Of a stretch of 37,330 nt of DNA, positions 6,439-13,910 are shown in pieces. Source of the stretch: Geodermatophilus sp. DF01-2 (GTDB taxonomy: Bacteria; Actinomycetota; Actinomycetes; Mycobacteriales; Geodermatophilaceae); NCBI RefSeq assembly GCF_004571065.1, contig NZ_SPQN01000044.1, forward strand, positions 1 through 37,330, given 5' to 3'. How positions within the stretch are numbered: position 1 is the stretch's first letter; every line of letters begins with the position of its first letter. Below the pieces are notes generated by a model. That model did not search any database, had not been told where the DNA came from, and saw only the letters and a list, made by a program, of their open reading frames with translations. The translations under genes and the position numbers were made by a program.

Positions 6439-7763
6439 GCAGCATCCCGACATCGACGCCACACCCCGACACCCCGGCCGTCCGGCCCCTGCCCGCCGAG
6501 GCACTGCACTCGCTGGCCGACCTCGAGGTGGCCCACGAGGAGCTGCGGGTCGCCGAGGAGGAGGTGCGGGTCCAGCAGGAGCAGATCGAGCTGCTGCTGT
6601 CCCGGTACGAGTCCGAGCGACGGTGGCGCAGCCGGCTCTCCGGTCTGGTGCCGGTCGCCCTGGCCCAGACCGACGGCGCCGGCAAGCTGGTCGACGCCAA
6701 CGCGGCGCTGGCCACGTACCTCCAGGTGCCGCTGCACCGCCTGGCCGGGAAGCCGCTGGGCGTCTACCTGGAGACCGACGACGAGCCGACCTTCCGGTCC
6801 GCGGTCCGGGCGCTGTCCACCGGAGCGGCCGACCAGCAGCGGCTGCGGGTGACGCTGCACGGCCACCGCCACGGCCGGGCCACGGCCGATCTGTTCGGCT
6901 TCCCCGACACCACGGCCGGGCAGACCGCCGACACCCGGCTGCAGTGGGTGCTCATCCCCGCCGGGCACGCTGCGGAGGTCCCCGTCCGGCACGCTGCGGA
7001 GCCCCCCACGCGGGCGGACGGGGAGCCCGCCGCCGTGCCCACCTCGGCCGACCAGCTCGGGCTGGCCGCCGCCCTCGCCGAGCTCTCCACGCTACCCATC
7101 GGCGACGCCGACCGGCAGCGGCTGCTCACCCGCATGGCGGTCCTCGTGCAGAGCGCCGTCCCGGCGGCCACCGCGGTGAGCATCACCCTCGGCTCTCCCG
7201 CGGCCCCCCAGCAGCTCGGCAGCGACTCCGCCGTGGCCCAGGAGCTGGACGGCCGGCAGCTGCAGGCCGGGGAGGGCCCCTGCTGGGACGCCCACCGCAC
7301 CGGCTCGGTGGTCGTCTCCCCCGACCTCCCGGCCGACGACCGCTGGCCGCAGCTGCGCCCCCTCCTCGGCGAGAGCCCGGTGCACGGTGTGCTCGCCGTC
7401 CCGCTGTGCGAGGGGGAACAGCCGGTCGGTGTGCTCAACGCCTACTCGGCGCGGGTGGACGCCTTCCGCGGGGACGGCAGGCGGATCGCCGAGCTGGTGG
7501 CCGCCGCGGTCGGTGGCGTACTGCAGAGCGTGGCCGATCGGGAGTCGCTGCGGAACCTCGCGGCCAACCTGGAGAAGGCGCTGACCTCGCGGGCGACCAT
7601 CGACCAGGCCAAGGGCGTGCTCATGGCCCGGCTCGGGATCGACGCGGACGACGCCTTCACCCGGCTGGTCGCGCTGAGCAACCGGCTCAACGTCAAGCTG
7701 CGCGACCTGGCCCAGCTCGTCGTCCAGGGACACGCCGACGAGGTGATCGCCGCCGCGGAGTGA
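6435..7763 (+). CDS. PAS-GAF-ANTAR RNA-binding antiterminator regulator
   Basis: 442 residues. A coiled coil rich in Glu (about 25-62) is followed by a PAS domain (about 68-165), a proline-rich linker (about 172-205), a GAF domain (about 215-362) and a C-terminal ANTAR domain (about 376-430, with 'ATIDQAKGVLMARLGI' and following helices). ANTAR domains bind paired hairpins in nascent RNA and prevent termination. PAS and GAF would sense the signal. The GTG start overlaps the stop of the small gene upstream. The linker DNA carries a 14-base direct repeat (6964-6977 and 6988-7001). No membrane segment, so the signal is cytoplasmic. No histidine kinase is adjacent; the target operon is unknown. 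Confidence 0.9.
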   Translation: MSSIPTSTPHPDTPAVRPLPAEALHSLADLEVAHEELRVAEEEVRVQQEQIELLLSRYESERRWRSRLSGLVPVALAQTDGAGKLVDANAALATYLQVPLHRLAGKPLGVYLETDDEPTFRSAVRALSTGAADQQRLRVTLHGHRHGRATADLFGFPDTTAGQTADTRLQWVLIPAGHAAEVPVRHAAEPPTRADGEPAAVPTSADQLGLAAALAELSTLPIGDADRQRLLTRMAVLVQSAVPAATAVSITLGSPAAPQQLGSDSAVAQELDGRQLQAGEGPCWDAHRTGSVVVSPDLPADDRWPQLRPLLGESPVHGVLAVPLCEGEQPVGVLNAYSARVDAFRGDGRRIAELVAAAVGGVLQSVADRESLRNLAANLEKALTSRATIDQAKGVLMARLGIDADDAFTRLVALSNRLNVKLRDLAQLVVQGHADEVIAAAE

Positions 7764-7810
7764 CGGCGGCGCCCCGTCCCGGCCCGGTGACGTTCCCCCA
7801 CCCGTCCCTT

Positions 7811-7898
7811 CCCGCGGACGCGGGCGGCGGTCCCATCGGCGGCGCTGCACCGAACCGTCGTTCGCCGACCGCACCCGGGGAGCGACCCGCCGCCCGGG
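7811..7898. terminator. Two small stem-loops between convergent genes
   Basis: CCCGCG (7811-7816) pairs with CGCGGG (7819-7824) around a two-base gap. CCCGGG at 7874-7879 can pair with CCCGGG at 7893-7898 across a 13-base loop. Both lie in the 136-base gap between the stops of the ANTAR regulator and the convergent CoA-transferase gene. In DNA of this GC content such stems arise easily, so confidence is low. Confidence 0.35.
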
Positions 7899-7899
7899 C

Positions 7900-9102
7900 T
7901 CAAGTGGCCGCGTTCCCCGCGTCCAGACCGGCGAGCCACCGGCGGATCTCCGCGCCGTGCTCGTCGACGTCCGGAGGCGGCAGCCGGTAGCTGGGCCGGC
8001 TCTCCGAGAACCGGATCGGGTTGCGGACCGTCGGGACGGCCGCCGTCCCCTCTCCCGCGGCGACCACCGGGTCCAGACCCACCTCCTCGGCGAAGGCGAC
8101 GCCCTGGTCGACGGTGTTGATCGGGCCGCAGGGCACGCCGGCGCCTACGATGTCGCGGAACCACTCGAGCTTGCCGCGGGTGCGCAGCCGGGCGGCCAGC
8201 AACGGCCGCAGCTCCTCGCGGTGCACCGTGCGGTCGACGTTGCGGGCGAAGCGCGGGTCGTCGGCGAGCTCCGGTGCGCCGAGCACCTCGCACAGCCGGC
8301 GGAACTGGGCGTCGTTGCCGGCCGCGACGATGAGGTCCCCGTCGGCGCAGGGGAAGGGCTCGTACGGGTAGAGGCTGGGGTGGCCGTTGCCCATCCGGAA
8401 CGGGACGACGCCGCCGGCGACGTACGCGCTGGTCTGGTTGACCAGCCCGGAGAGGGCCGAGGAGAGCAGGTCGACCTCGACGTGCTGGCCGCGCCCGGTC
8501 TCCCGCCGCACGTGCAGCGCGGACAGGACGCCGATGGCGGCGTGCAGCCCGGCGATGACGTCGAACACGGCCACGCCGGCGCGGTAGGGCTCGCCGCCCG
8601 GGTCGCCGGTGAGGCTCATCATCCCGGAGATCGCCTGGACGATGAGGTCGTAGCCGGGCAGCGCCGCACCCTTCGGCCCGCTGCCGAACCCGCTGATCGA
8701 GGCGTAGACGACCCCCGGGTTGGTGGCCGCCACGGTGTCGAAGTCCAGGCCGAAGCGGTCCAGGCCGCCGGGCTTGAAGTTCTCGACGAGCACGTCGGCG
8801 CGGCGGGCCAGCTCCCGGGCGGCCGCGACGTCGGCCGGGTCGGCCAGGTCCAGCGCGACCGACCGCTTGTTGCGGTTGATCGCCAGGTAGTAGGTCGAGA
8901 CCCCGTCGCGCACCGGCGGCTGCCAGGTGCGGGTGTCGTCGCCCCGGGGCGCCTCGACCTTGACCACCTCGGCGCCGAGGTCGGCCAGCAGCATCGTCGC
9001 GTAGGGGCCGGCGAGGACCCGGGAGAAATCGGCCACCAGCAGGCCGGCCAACGGACCCTGCGGCGCCCTCCCGGCCTCGTCGCCGGTCGGCCGGTCGGTC
9101 AC
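7900..9102 (-). CDS. CaiB/BaiF family (class III) CoA-transferase
   Basis: 400 residues, the usual length. Enzymes of this family move CoA between an acyl-CoA donor and a free carboxylic acid. Features: 'LAGLLVADFSRVLAGPYATM' at the N-terminus, the substrate loop 'AINRNKRSVALDL', and the catalytic aspartate at about Asp152 in 'GYDLIVQAISGMM', as in formyl-CoA transferase. The GTG start overlaps the stop of the enoyl-CoA hydratase gene by four bases. It is the last gene of a three-gene operon. With the presence of a hydratase and a racemase, it probably activates or trades CoA on a carboxylic acid intermediate. The substrate is unknown. Confidence 0.88.
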   Translation of the reverse strand: MTDRPTGDEAGRAPQGPLAGLLVADFSRVLAGPYATMLLADLGAEVVKVEAPRGDDTRTWQPPVRDGVSTYYLAINRNKRSVALDLADPADVAAARELARRADVLVENFKPGGLDRFGLDFDTVAATNPGVVYASISGFGSGPKGAALPGYDLIVQAISGMMSLTGDPGGEPYRAGVAVFDVIAGLHAAIGVLSALHVRRETGRGQHVEVDLLSSALSGLVNQTSAYVAGGVVPFRMGNGHPSLYPYEPFPCADGDLIVAAGNDAQFRRLCEVLGAPELADDPRFARNVDRTVHREELRPLLAARLRTRGKLEWFRDIVGAGVPCGPINTVDQGVAFAEEVGLDPVVAAGEGTAAVPTVRNPIRFSESRPSYRLPPPDVDEHGAEIRRWLAGLDAGNAAT

Positions 9103-9863
9103 CGGCCGCGCCAGACCGGGGAGCGCTTCTCCGCGAAGGCCGCCGCGCCCTCACGGGCGTCCTCGCTGGCGAAGACCGGCCCGACCAGCTCGGCCTGCCG
9201 GGCCCAGCCCTCCGTGGTCGTCCAGTCGGCGCTGCCGCGGACCACCGCCTTGGTCGCGGCCAGCGCGAGCGGGCCGTTGGCGGCCACGGTCGCGGCCAGC
9301 GAGAGCGCGCCGTCCAGCGCTCCACCCTCCGGGGTGAGCCGGTTGACCAGCCCGACGTCCGCGGCCCGCCGCGCGTCGAGCGGGTCGCCGGTGAGCAGCA
9401 TCTCCATCGCCACGTTGGCCGGCACCCGCCGCGGCAGCAGCAGCGCGCCCCCGCCGGCGGCGACCAGGGACCGCTTCACCTCGGGCACCCCGAAGCGCGC
9501 CGTCCCGGCGGCCACCACCAGGTCGCAGGCGAGCACCAGCTCGAAGCCGCCGGCCAGCGCCCACCCCTCGACGGCGGCGACGAGCGGCTTGCGCGGCGGG
9601 GCCTGGGTGATGCCGCACAGCCCGCGGCCCTCGATCGACGGGGACTCCCCGCGCAGGAAGGCCTTGAGGTCCATGCCGGCGGAGAAGGTGCCACCGGCGC
9701 CGGTGAGGACGCCGACCCGCAACTCGTCGTCGGCGTCGAGCTCGTCGACCGCCGCGGCCACTGCCTCCGCGACCGTCCGGTTCAGGGCGTTCTTCGCCGC
9801 CGGCCGGTTGATCGTCACCACGAGGACGCTCTCGCGCCGCTCGACCAGTACCTCGTCGCTCAC
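9099..9863 (-). CDS. Enoyl-CoA hydratase/isomerase (crotonase) family protein
   Basis: 254 residues, a typical length. It hydrates or isomerises enoyl-CoA esters. Oxyanion-hole parts are visible: 'NRPAAKNALN' and 'FSAGMDLKAF', and the second loop 'WALAGGFELVLACDLVVAA'. A conserved glutamate is present in 'FGVPEVKRSLVAAGGG', corresponding to the first crotonase glutamate. The GTG start overlaps the racemase stop and its own stop overlaps the CoA-transferase start, so it is the middle gene of a tightly coupled operon. The exact reaction (hydration, isomerisation or another) is not decided by sequence alone. Confidence 0.88.
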   Translation of the reverse strand: MSDEVLVERRESVLVVTINRPAAKNALNRTVAEAVAAAVDELDADDELRVGVLTGAGGTFSAGMDLKAFLRGESPSIEGRGLCGITQAPPRKPLVAAVEGWALAGGFELVLACDLVVAAGTARFGVPEVKRSLVAAGGGALLLPRRVPANVAMEMLLTGDPLDARRAADVGLVNRLTPEGGALDGALSLAATVAANGPLALAATKAVVRGSADWTTTEGWARQAELVGPVFASEDAREGAAAFAEKRSPVWRGR

Positions 9864-11035
9864 CGGGTCCCCTCTCGTGTTCGGTCGGTCTGGACGACGG
9901 CGCCGGACTCCAGCAGCGCGGCCAGCTCGTCGTCGTCGAAGCCCCACGCCGCCAGCGCCGCGCGGGTGTCCTGACCGGCCGCGCGCGGCGCTCCGCGGAC
10001 CGCTCCCGGGGTGCGGGAGAACCGCGGCGCCGGGGCCGGCTCCGGGTGCCCCCCGCGGTCGGTGAAGGTGCCGCGGGCGGCCAGGTGCGGATGCTCCGGC
10101 GCCTCGGTCAGCCCGAGCACCGGCGTCACGCACGCGTCGGTGCCGGCGAAGGAGCGGGCCCACTCGTCGCGGGTGCGGGTGGCGAACGCGGCGGCGATCC
10201 GCGCCCGCTGCTGCGGCCACCGGGCGACGTCCAGCTGCGGGCCGTGCTCGTCGGCGTCGATGTCCAGGCCCGCGAGCAGCTGGGCGTGGAACTGCGGCTC
10301 GATCGCGCCGACGGCGACGTGCCGGCCGTCGGCGCAGGCGTAGGTGCCGTAGAAGGGGGCGGCGCCGTCGAGCAGGTTGGCCGCCCGCCGGTCCTGCCAC
10401 AGCCCCGCGCCGAGCATCCCGTAGACCATCGTGACCAGGGAACTGGCGCCGTCGACCATCGCGGCGTCGACGACCTGGCCGCGCCCGCTGGTGCCCCGCT
10501 CCAGCAGCGCGGCGAGGACGCCGACGACGAGGAACAGCGAGCCGCCGCCGAAGTCGGCGCCGATGTTCAGCGGCGGGATCGGCGCCTCCGCCGTCCCGAT
10601 GGCGTGCAGGGCGCCGGTGAGCCCGAGGTAGTTGATGTCGTGGCCGGCCCGGTCGGCCAGCGGGCCGTCCTGGCCCCAGCCGGTCATCCGCGCGTAGACC
10701 AGCCGCGGGTTGCGGGCCAGGCAGTCGTCGGGCCCGACGCCGAGCCGCTCGGTGACGCCGGGGCGCAGCCCCTCGACCAGCACGTCCGCGGACTCCGCCA
10801 GCCGGAGGACGACGTCGCGGCCGGCGGGGCTCTTGAGGTCGACGGCGACCGACGGACGGCTGCGGCCCAGCGCGTCGTCCTCGGGCGCGACCAGCGCGGT
10901 GCCGCCGCCGGGGCGGTCCACCCGGACCACGTCGGCACCCAGCTCGGCCAGCAGCAGGCAGGCGTAGGGGGCGGGGCCCAGCCCGGCCAGTTCGACGACG
11001 CGGATCCCCGCGAGGGGGCCGGAGGGCGGCAGCAC
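9860..11035 (-). CDS. Alpha-methylacyl-CoA racemase-like protein (CaiB superfamily)
   Basis: 391 residues from the GTG at 11035. It interconverts 2R- and 2S-methyl branched acyl-CoA by proton removal and return. It differs from the downstream CoA-transferase in having the racemase catalytic pair: the histidine in 'AGHDINYLGLTG' (His132) and an aspartate in 'PPLNIGADFGGGSLFLV' (Asp161), matching the known His/Asp of mycobacterial Mcr. It is the first gene of the racemase-hydratase-CoA-transferase operon and divergent from maoC, with 61 bases between the starts. A racemase implies 2-methyl-branched substrates. Confidence 0.85.
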   Translation of the reverse strand: MLPPSGPLAGIRVVELAGLGPAPYACLLLAELGADVVRVDRPGGGTALVAPEDDALGRSRPSVAVDLKSPAGRDVVLRLAESADVLVEGLRPGVTERLGVGPDDCLARNPRLVYARMTGWGQDGPLADRAGHDINYLGLTGALHAIGTAEAPIPPLNIGADFGGGSLFLVVGVLAALLERGTSGRGQVVDAAMVDGASSLVTMVYGMLGAGLWQDRRAANLLDGAAPFYGTYACADGRHVAVGAIEPQFHAQLLAGLDIDADEHGPQLDVARWPQQRARIAAAFATRTRDEWARSFAGTDACVTPVLGLTEAPEHPHLAARGTFTDRGGHPEPAPAPRFSRTPGAVRGAPRAAGQDTRAALAAWGFDDDELAALLESGAVVQTDRTREGTR

Positions 11036-11096
11036 CCTGGCACCGTAACGCCGCGTGTCCGGGCGTCGGCAACACGGCTGCCCTACGGTCGGCGTG

Positions 11097-11549
11097 GTGA
11101 GCGAACGCTGGTTCGACGACTACGTCCCGGGCACGACCGCCGAGTACGGCCCCCTGCGGGTGGAGGAGGCCGACGTCGTCGACTTCGGCCGCCGGTTCGA
11201 CCCGCAGCCCTTCCACGTCGACGCCGAGGCGGCGGCCGCCGGCCCGTTCGGCGGGCTCGTCGCCAGCGGCTGGCACACCTGCGCCCTGATGATGCGGCTG
11301 CTGGCCGACGAGTACCTCTCGCCGGTCTCCAGCCTCGGCTCCCCCGGCGTCGACGAGCTGCGCTGGGTCGCGCCGGTGCGGCCGGGCGACGAGCTCACCC
11401 TGCGGACGACGGTCGCCGAGGCGCGGCCGTCGCGGTCCAAGCCCGACCGCGGGCTGGTCCGCACGCGCGTCGAGCTGCTGCGGCAGGACGGCGCCGTCGT
11501 CCTCACCATGACCGCGATGAACCTGGTCCGCACCCACCCGACCGCGTAG
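11097..11549 (+). CDS. MaoC family (R)-specific enoyl-CoA hydratase
   Basis: 150 residues, hot-dog fold, usual length. The hydratase-2 motif is clear: 'FDPQPFHVDAEAA' gives the catalytic Asp35 and His40, followed by 'GPFGGLVASGWHT'. The product would be an (R)-3-hydroxyacyl-CoA. The GTG at 11097 was chosen because the domain begins there ('SERWFDDYVPG'). No ribosome site precedes it, but TACGGT (11084-11089) sits at -10 distance, so a leaderless mRNA is possible. An earlier in-frame GTG at 11055 would add 14 atypical residues. The acyl-CoA ligase follows after 8 bases, forming one operon. Confidence 0.87.
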   Translation: MSERWFDDYVPGTTAEYGPLRVEEADVVDFGRRFDPQPFHVDAEAAAAGPFGGLVASGWHTCALMMRLLADEYLSPVSSLGSPGVDELRWVAPVRPGDELTLRTTVAEARPSRSKPDRGLVRTRVELLRQDGAVVLTMTAMNLVRTHPTA

Positions 11550-11557
11550 GAGGAGCG

Positions 11558-13096
11558 ATGCCCTGGCCCGGCGCGACCGCGCGCACCGACCCCGACGAGC
11601 CGGCACTGATCATGGCCGGCTCCGGCGCGACGCTCACCTACGCCGACCTCGAGGAACGCTCCACCCGGCTGGCCTCGTGGCTGCGGGCGCAGGGGCTGCG
11701 GCGGGGGGACGTCGTGGCGCTCCTGACCGACAACCGGCTCGAGGTCTCGGAGGTCTACTGGGCCTGCCAGCGGGCGGGGCTGTACGTCACCGCGGTCAAC
11801 CGGCACCTCGCCCCTACCGAGGCGGCCTACGTGGCCGCGGACAGCGGCGCCCGGGTCCTCGTGGCCGCGGCGACGCTGGCCCCGCTGGCGGAGGAGGTGC
11901 GGGCCGCCGTCCCGGCGATCGGGTCCGCCCTGGCCGTGGGCGGGTCGATCGAGGGCTTCGGGAAGTACTCCGCCGCGCTGGCCGCCGGCGACCCGGTGCC
12001 CTCGGCCGACCAGCCCCGCGGCGCGGACCTGCTCTACAGCTCGGGCACGACCGGCCGGCCCAAGGGCATCCGCCCGCCGCTGCCCGACCGGCAGGTGACC
12101 GAGCCCGGCGACAGCCTGGTCGCGGTGTTCGGCACCCGCTACGGGTTCGGCGCGGACACCGTCTACCTCTCTCCCGCGCCGGCCTACCACGCGGCGCCGC
12201 TGCGGTTCGTCGGCGTCGTGCAGGCCACCGGTGGCACGGTCGTGATGATGGAGTCCTTCGACGCCGAGGCGGCGCTGGCGGCCATCGAGCGGTACCGGGT
12301 CACGCACAGCCAATGGGTGCCGACGATGTTCGTGCGGATGCTCAAGCTGCCGCCGGAGGTGCGGGCCCGCTACGACGTGTCCAGCCTGCGCGTCGCCGTC
12401 CACGCCGCGGCGCCGTGCCCGCCGGAGGTCAAGCGGGCCATGATCGACTGGTGGGGCCCGGTGCTCGAGGAGTACTACGCCTCGACCGAGAGCGCCGGCA
12501 TCACGATGGTCGGCAGCGAGGAGTGGCTCGCCCGCCCGGGCACGGTCGGCCGCGACGGCTTCCTCGGCACCGTCCACGTCGTGGGCGACGACGGGCGCGA
12601 CCTCCCGCCGGGCGAGGTGGGTGTCGTCTACTTCGAGCGCGAGACCATGCCCTTCGCCTACCTCAACGACCCGGCGCGGACGGCGGAGGCCCAGCACCCC
12701 GACCACCCGACCTGGTCGACCGTCGGCGACATGGGCTACCTCGACGAGGACCGCTACCTGTACCTCACCGACCGGCAGTCCAACACGATCATCTCCGGTG
12801 GGGTCAACATCTACCCGCGCGAGGCCGAGGACGTCCTGGCCCTGCACCCGGCGGTGCACGACGTCGCGGTGATCGGCGTCCCCGACGAGGAGATGGGCGA
12901 GTCGGTGCTCGCGCTCGTCCAGCCCGCACCGGGCGCGGCGACCGCGGGCCTGCCGGCCGAGCTGGTGGCCTACACCCGCGAGCGGCTCAGCCACTACAAG
13001 TGCCCCGCCCGGGTGGAGCTGGTCGACGAGCTGCCGCGCACGCCCACCGGGAAGCTGCAGAAGCACCTGCTCCGCCGCCGCTACGCGCCGTCCTGA
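11558..13096 (+). CDS. Acyl-CoA ligase (AMP-forming), fatty-acid CoA synthetase family
   Basis: 512 residues. It activates a carboxylic acid with ATP and CoA through an acyl-adenylate. The ANL-superfamily motifs are all present: 'YSSGTTGRPKG' (150-160), 'YYASTE', 'STVGDMGYLDED', 'LTDRQSNTIISGGVNIYPRE' and the catalytic lysine of the C-terminal motif 'PTGKLQK' (about Lys499). The ATG has a good site, GGAGGAG, that overlaps the end of maoC. Substrate range cannot be read from sequence. Its place beside racemase, hydratases and a B12 mutase suggests a branched or modified short-to-medium-chain acid. It ends 37 bases before the convergent BtuF-like gene. Confidence 0.92.
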   Translation: MPWPGATARTDPDEPALIMAGSGATLTYADLEERSTRLASWLRAQGLRRGDVVALLTDNRLEVSEVYWACQRAGLYVTAVNRHLAPTEAAYVAADSGARVLVAAATLAPLAEEVRAAVPAIGSALAVGGSIEGFGKYSAALAAGDPVPSADQPRGADLLYSSGTTGRPKGIRPPLPDRQVTEPGDSLVAVFGTRYGFGADTVYLSPAPAYHAAPLRFVGVVQATGGTVVMMESFDAEAALAAIERYRVTHSQWVPTMFVRMLKLPPEVRARYDVSSLRVAVHAAAPCPPEVKRAMIDWWGPVLEEYYASTESAGITMVGSEEWLARPGTVGRDGFLGTVHVVGDDGRDLPPGEVGVVYFERETMPFAYLNDPARTAEAQHPDHPTWSTVGDMGYLDEDRYLYLTDRQSNTIISGGVNIYPREAEDVLALHPAVHDVAVIGVPDEEMGESVLALVQPAPGAATAGLPAELVAYTRERLSHYKCPARVELVDELPRTPTGKLQKHLLRRRYAPS

Positions 13097-13133
13097 GGGG
13101 GCGGCCGCACAGGCGGGGCCCGGCCGGTCCGCG

Positions 13134-13910
13134 TCAACGGTCGGAGCCGGCGGGTCGCCCGATCGCGTCGAGCAGCCGCCGGCGGGCCGGGCCGAGCGAG
13201 GGGCCGTACCAGGTGAGGTCGCGGCCGGAGACCAGCGCGGCCCGGATGCCGGGGAACGCCTCCGGGCCGTCGTCCGCGGTGAAGACGTACGGCTCGTCGG
13301 GGAGGACGACGACGTCCGGGGCGGTGCCGGTGATCTCGTCGACGTCGACCTTCGGGTACCGGTCGGGGTGCTGCGCGAAGACGTTGACCAGACCGAGGCG
13401 GGCCAGCACGTCGCCGGTGAAGGTGCGCGGGCCGACGACCATCCACGGGTCGCGCCAGACCGGGACGGCGACCCGCAGGCCGGGACCGGGCTGGGTCACC
13501 GGCCGCCCCCACTCCGCCGCGGCCTCGGCCAGCCACCCCGGCTCCCCCACGCCGAGCACCTCACCGAACAGCCGCCGCATCGACGCGATCGCCTCGTCGA
13601 CCGACTCGATGACGGTCACCCACACCGGCACCCCGGCCGCGCGCAGCCGGTCGACGTCCAGCCGCCGGTTCTCCTCCCGGTTGGCCACGACGAGGTCGGG
13701 CTCGAGCGCCTCGATCGCCGCCCGGTCGGGGTTCTTCGTGCCGCGCACGCGGGGCACGCCGAGGTCGGCCGGGTGGGTGCACCAGTCGGTGGCGCCGACC
13801 AGGCGGTCGGGCACGCTGACCGCCAGCGCCTCGGTGAGCGAGGGCACCAGCGAGACCACCCGCCGCGGCGGCCGCGGCAGCTCGACGTCCGTGCCCAGGT
13901 CGTCCTTCAC
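13134..13910 (-). CDS. BtuF-like helical-backbone metal/cobalamin receptor without signal peptide
   Basis: 258 residues, of the fold used by BtuF and iron-siderophore binding proteins. Seen: 'PPRRVVSLVPSLTEAL' at the N-terminus, 'GATDWCTHPADLG', a middle 'LEPDLVVANREENRR', and the second lobe 'FTGDVLARLGLVNVF' with 'PDVVVLPDEPYVFT'. BtuF carries B12 in the periplasm or cell surface for an ABC importer. Here no signal peptide or lipobox is present and no permease gene is adjacent. The GTG start overlaps the stop of the B12-dependent mutase by four bases. That coupling suggests a cytoplasmic role in cobalamin supply to the mutase, which is an inference. A truncated or misannotated start is unlikely because the frame upstream is icmF antiframe. 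Confidence 0.8.
   Translation of the reverse strand: MKDDLGTDVELPRPPRRVVSLVPSLTEALAVSVPDRLVGATDWCTHPADLGVPRVRGTKNPDRAAIEALEPDLVVANREENRRLDVDRLRAAGVPVWVTVIESVDEAIASMRRLFGEVLGVGEPGWLAEAAAEWGRPVTQPGPGLRVAVPVWRDPWMVVGPRTFTGDVLARLGLVNVFAQHPDRYPKVDVDEITGTAPDVVVLPDEPYVFTADDGPEAFPGIRAALVSGRDLTWYGPSLGPARRRLLDAIGRPAGSDR

Noticed and set aside
11055-11096. Earlier GTG start for the MaoC protein
   Set aside because: Adds 14 residues not typical for the fold and has no ribosome site.
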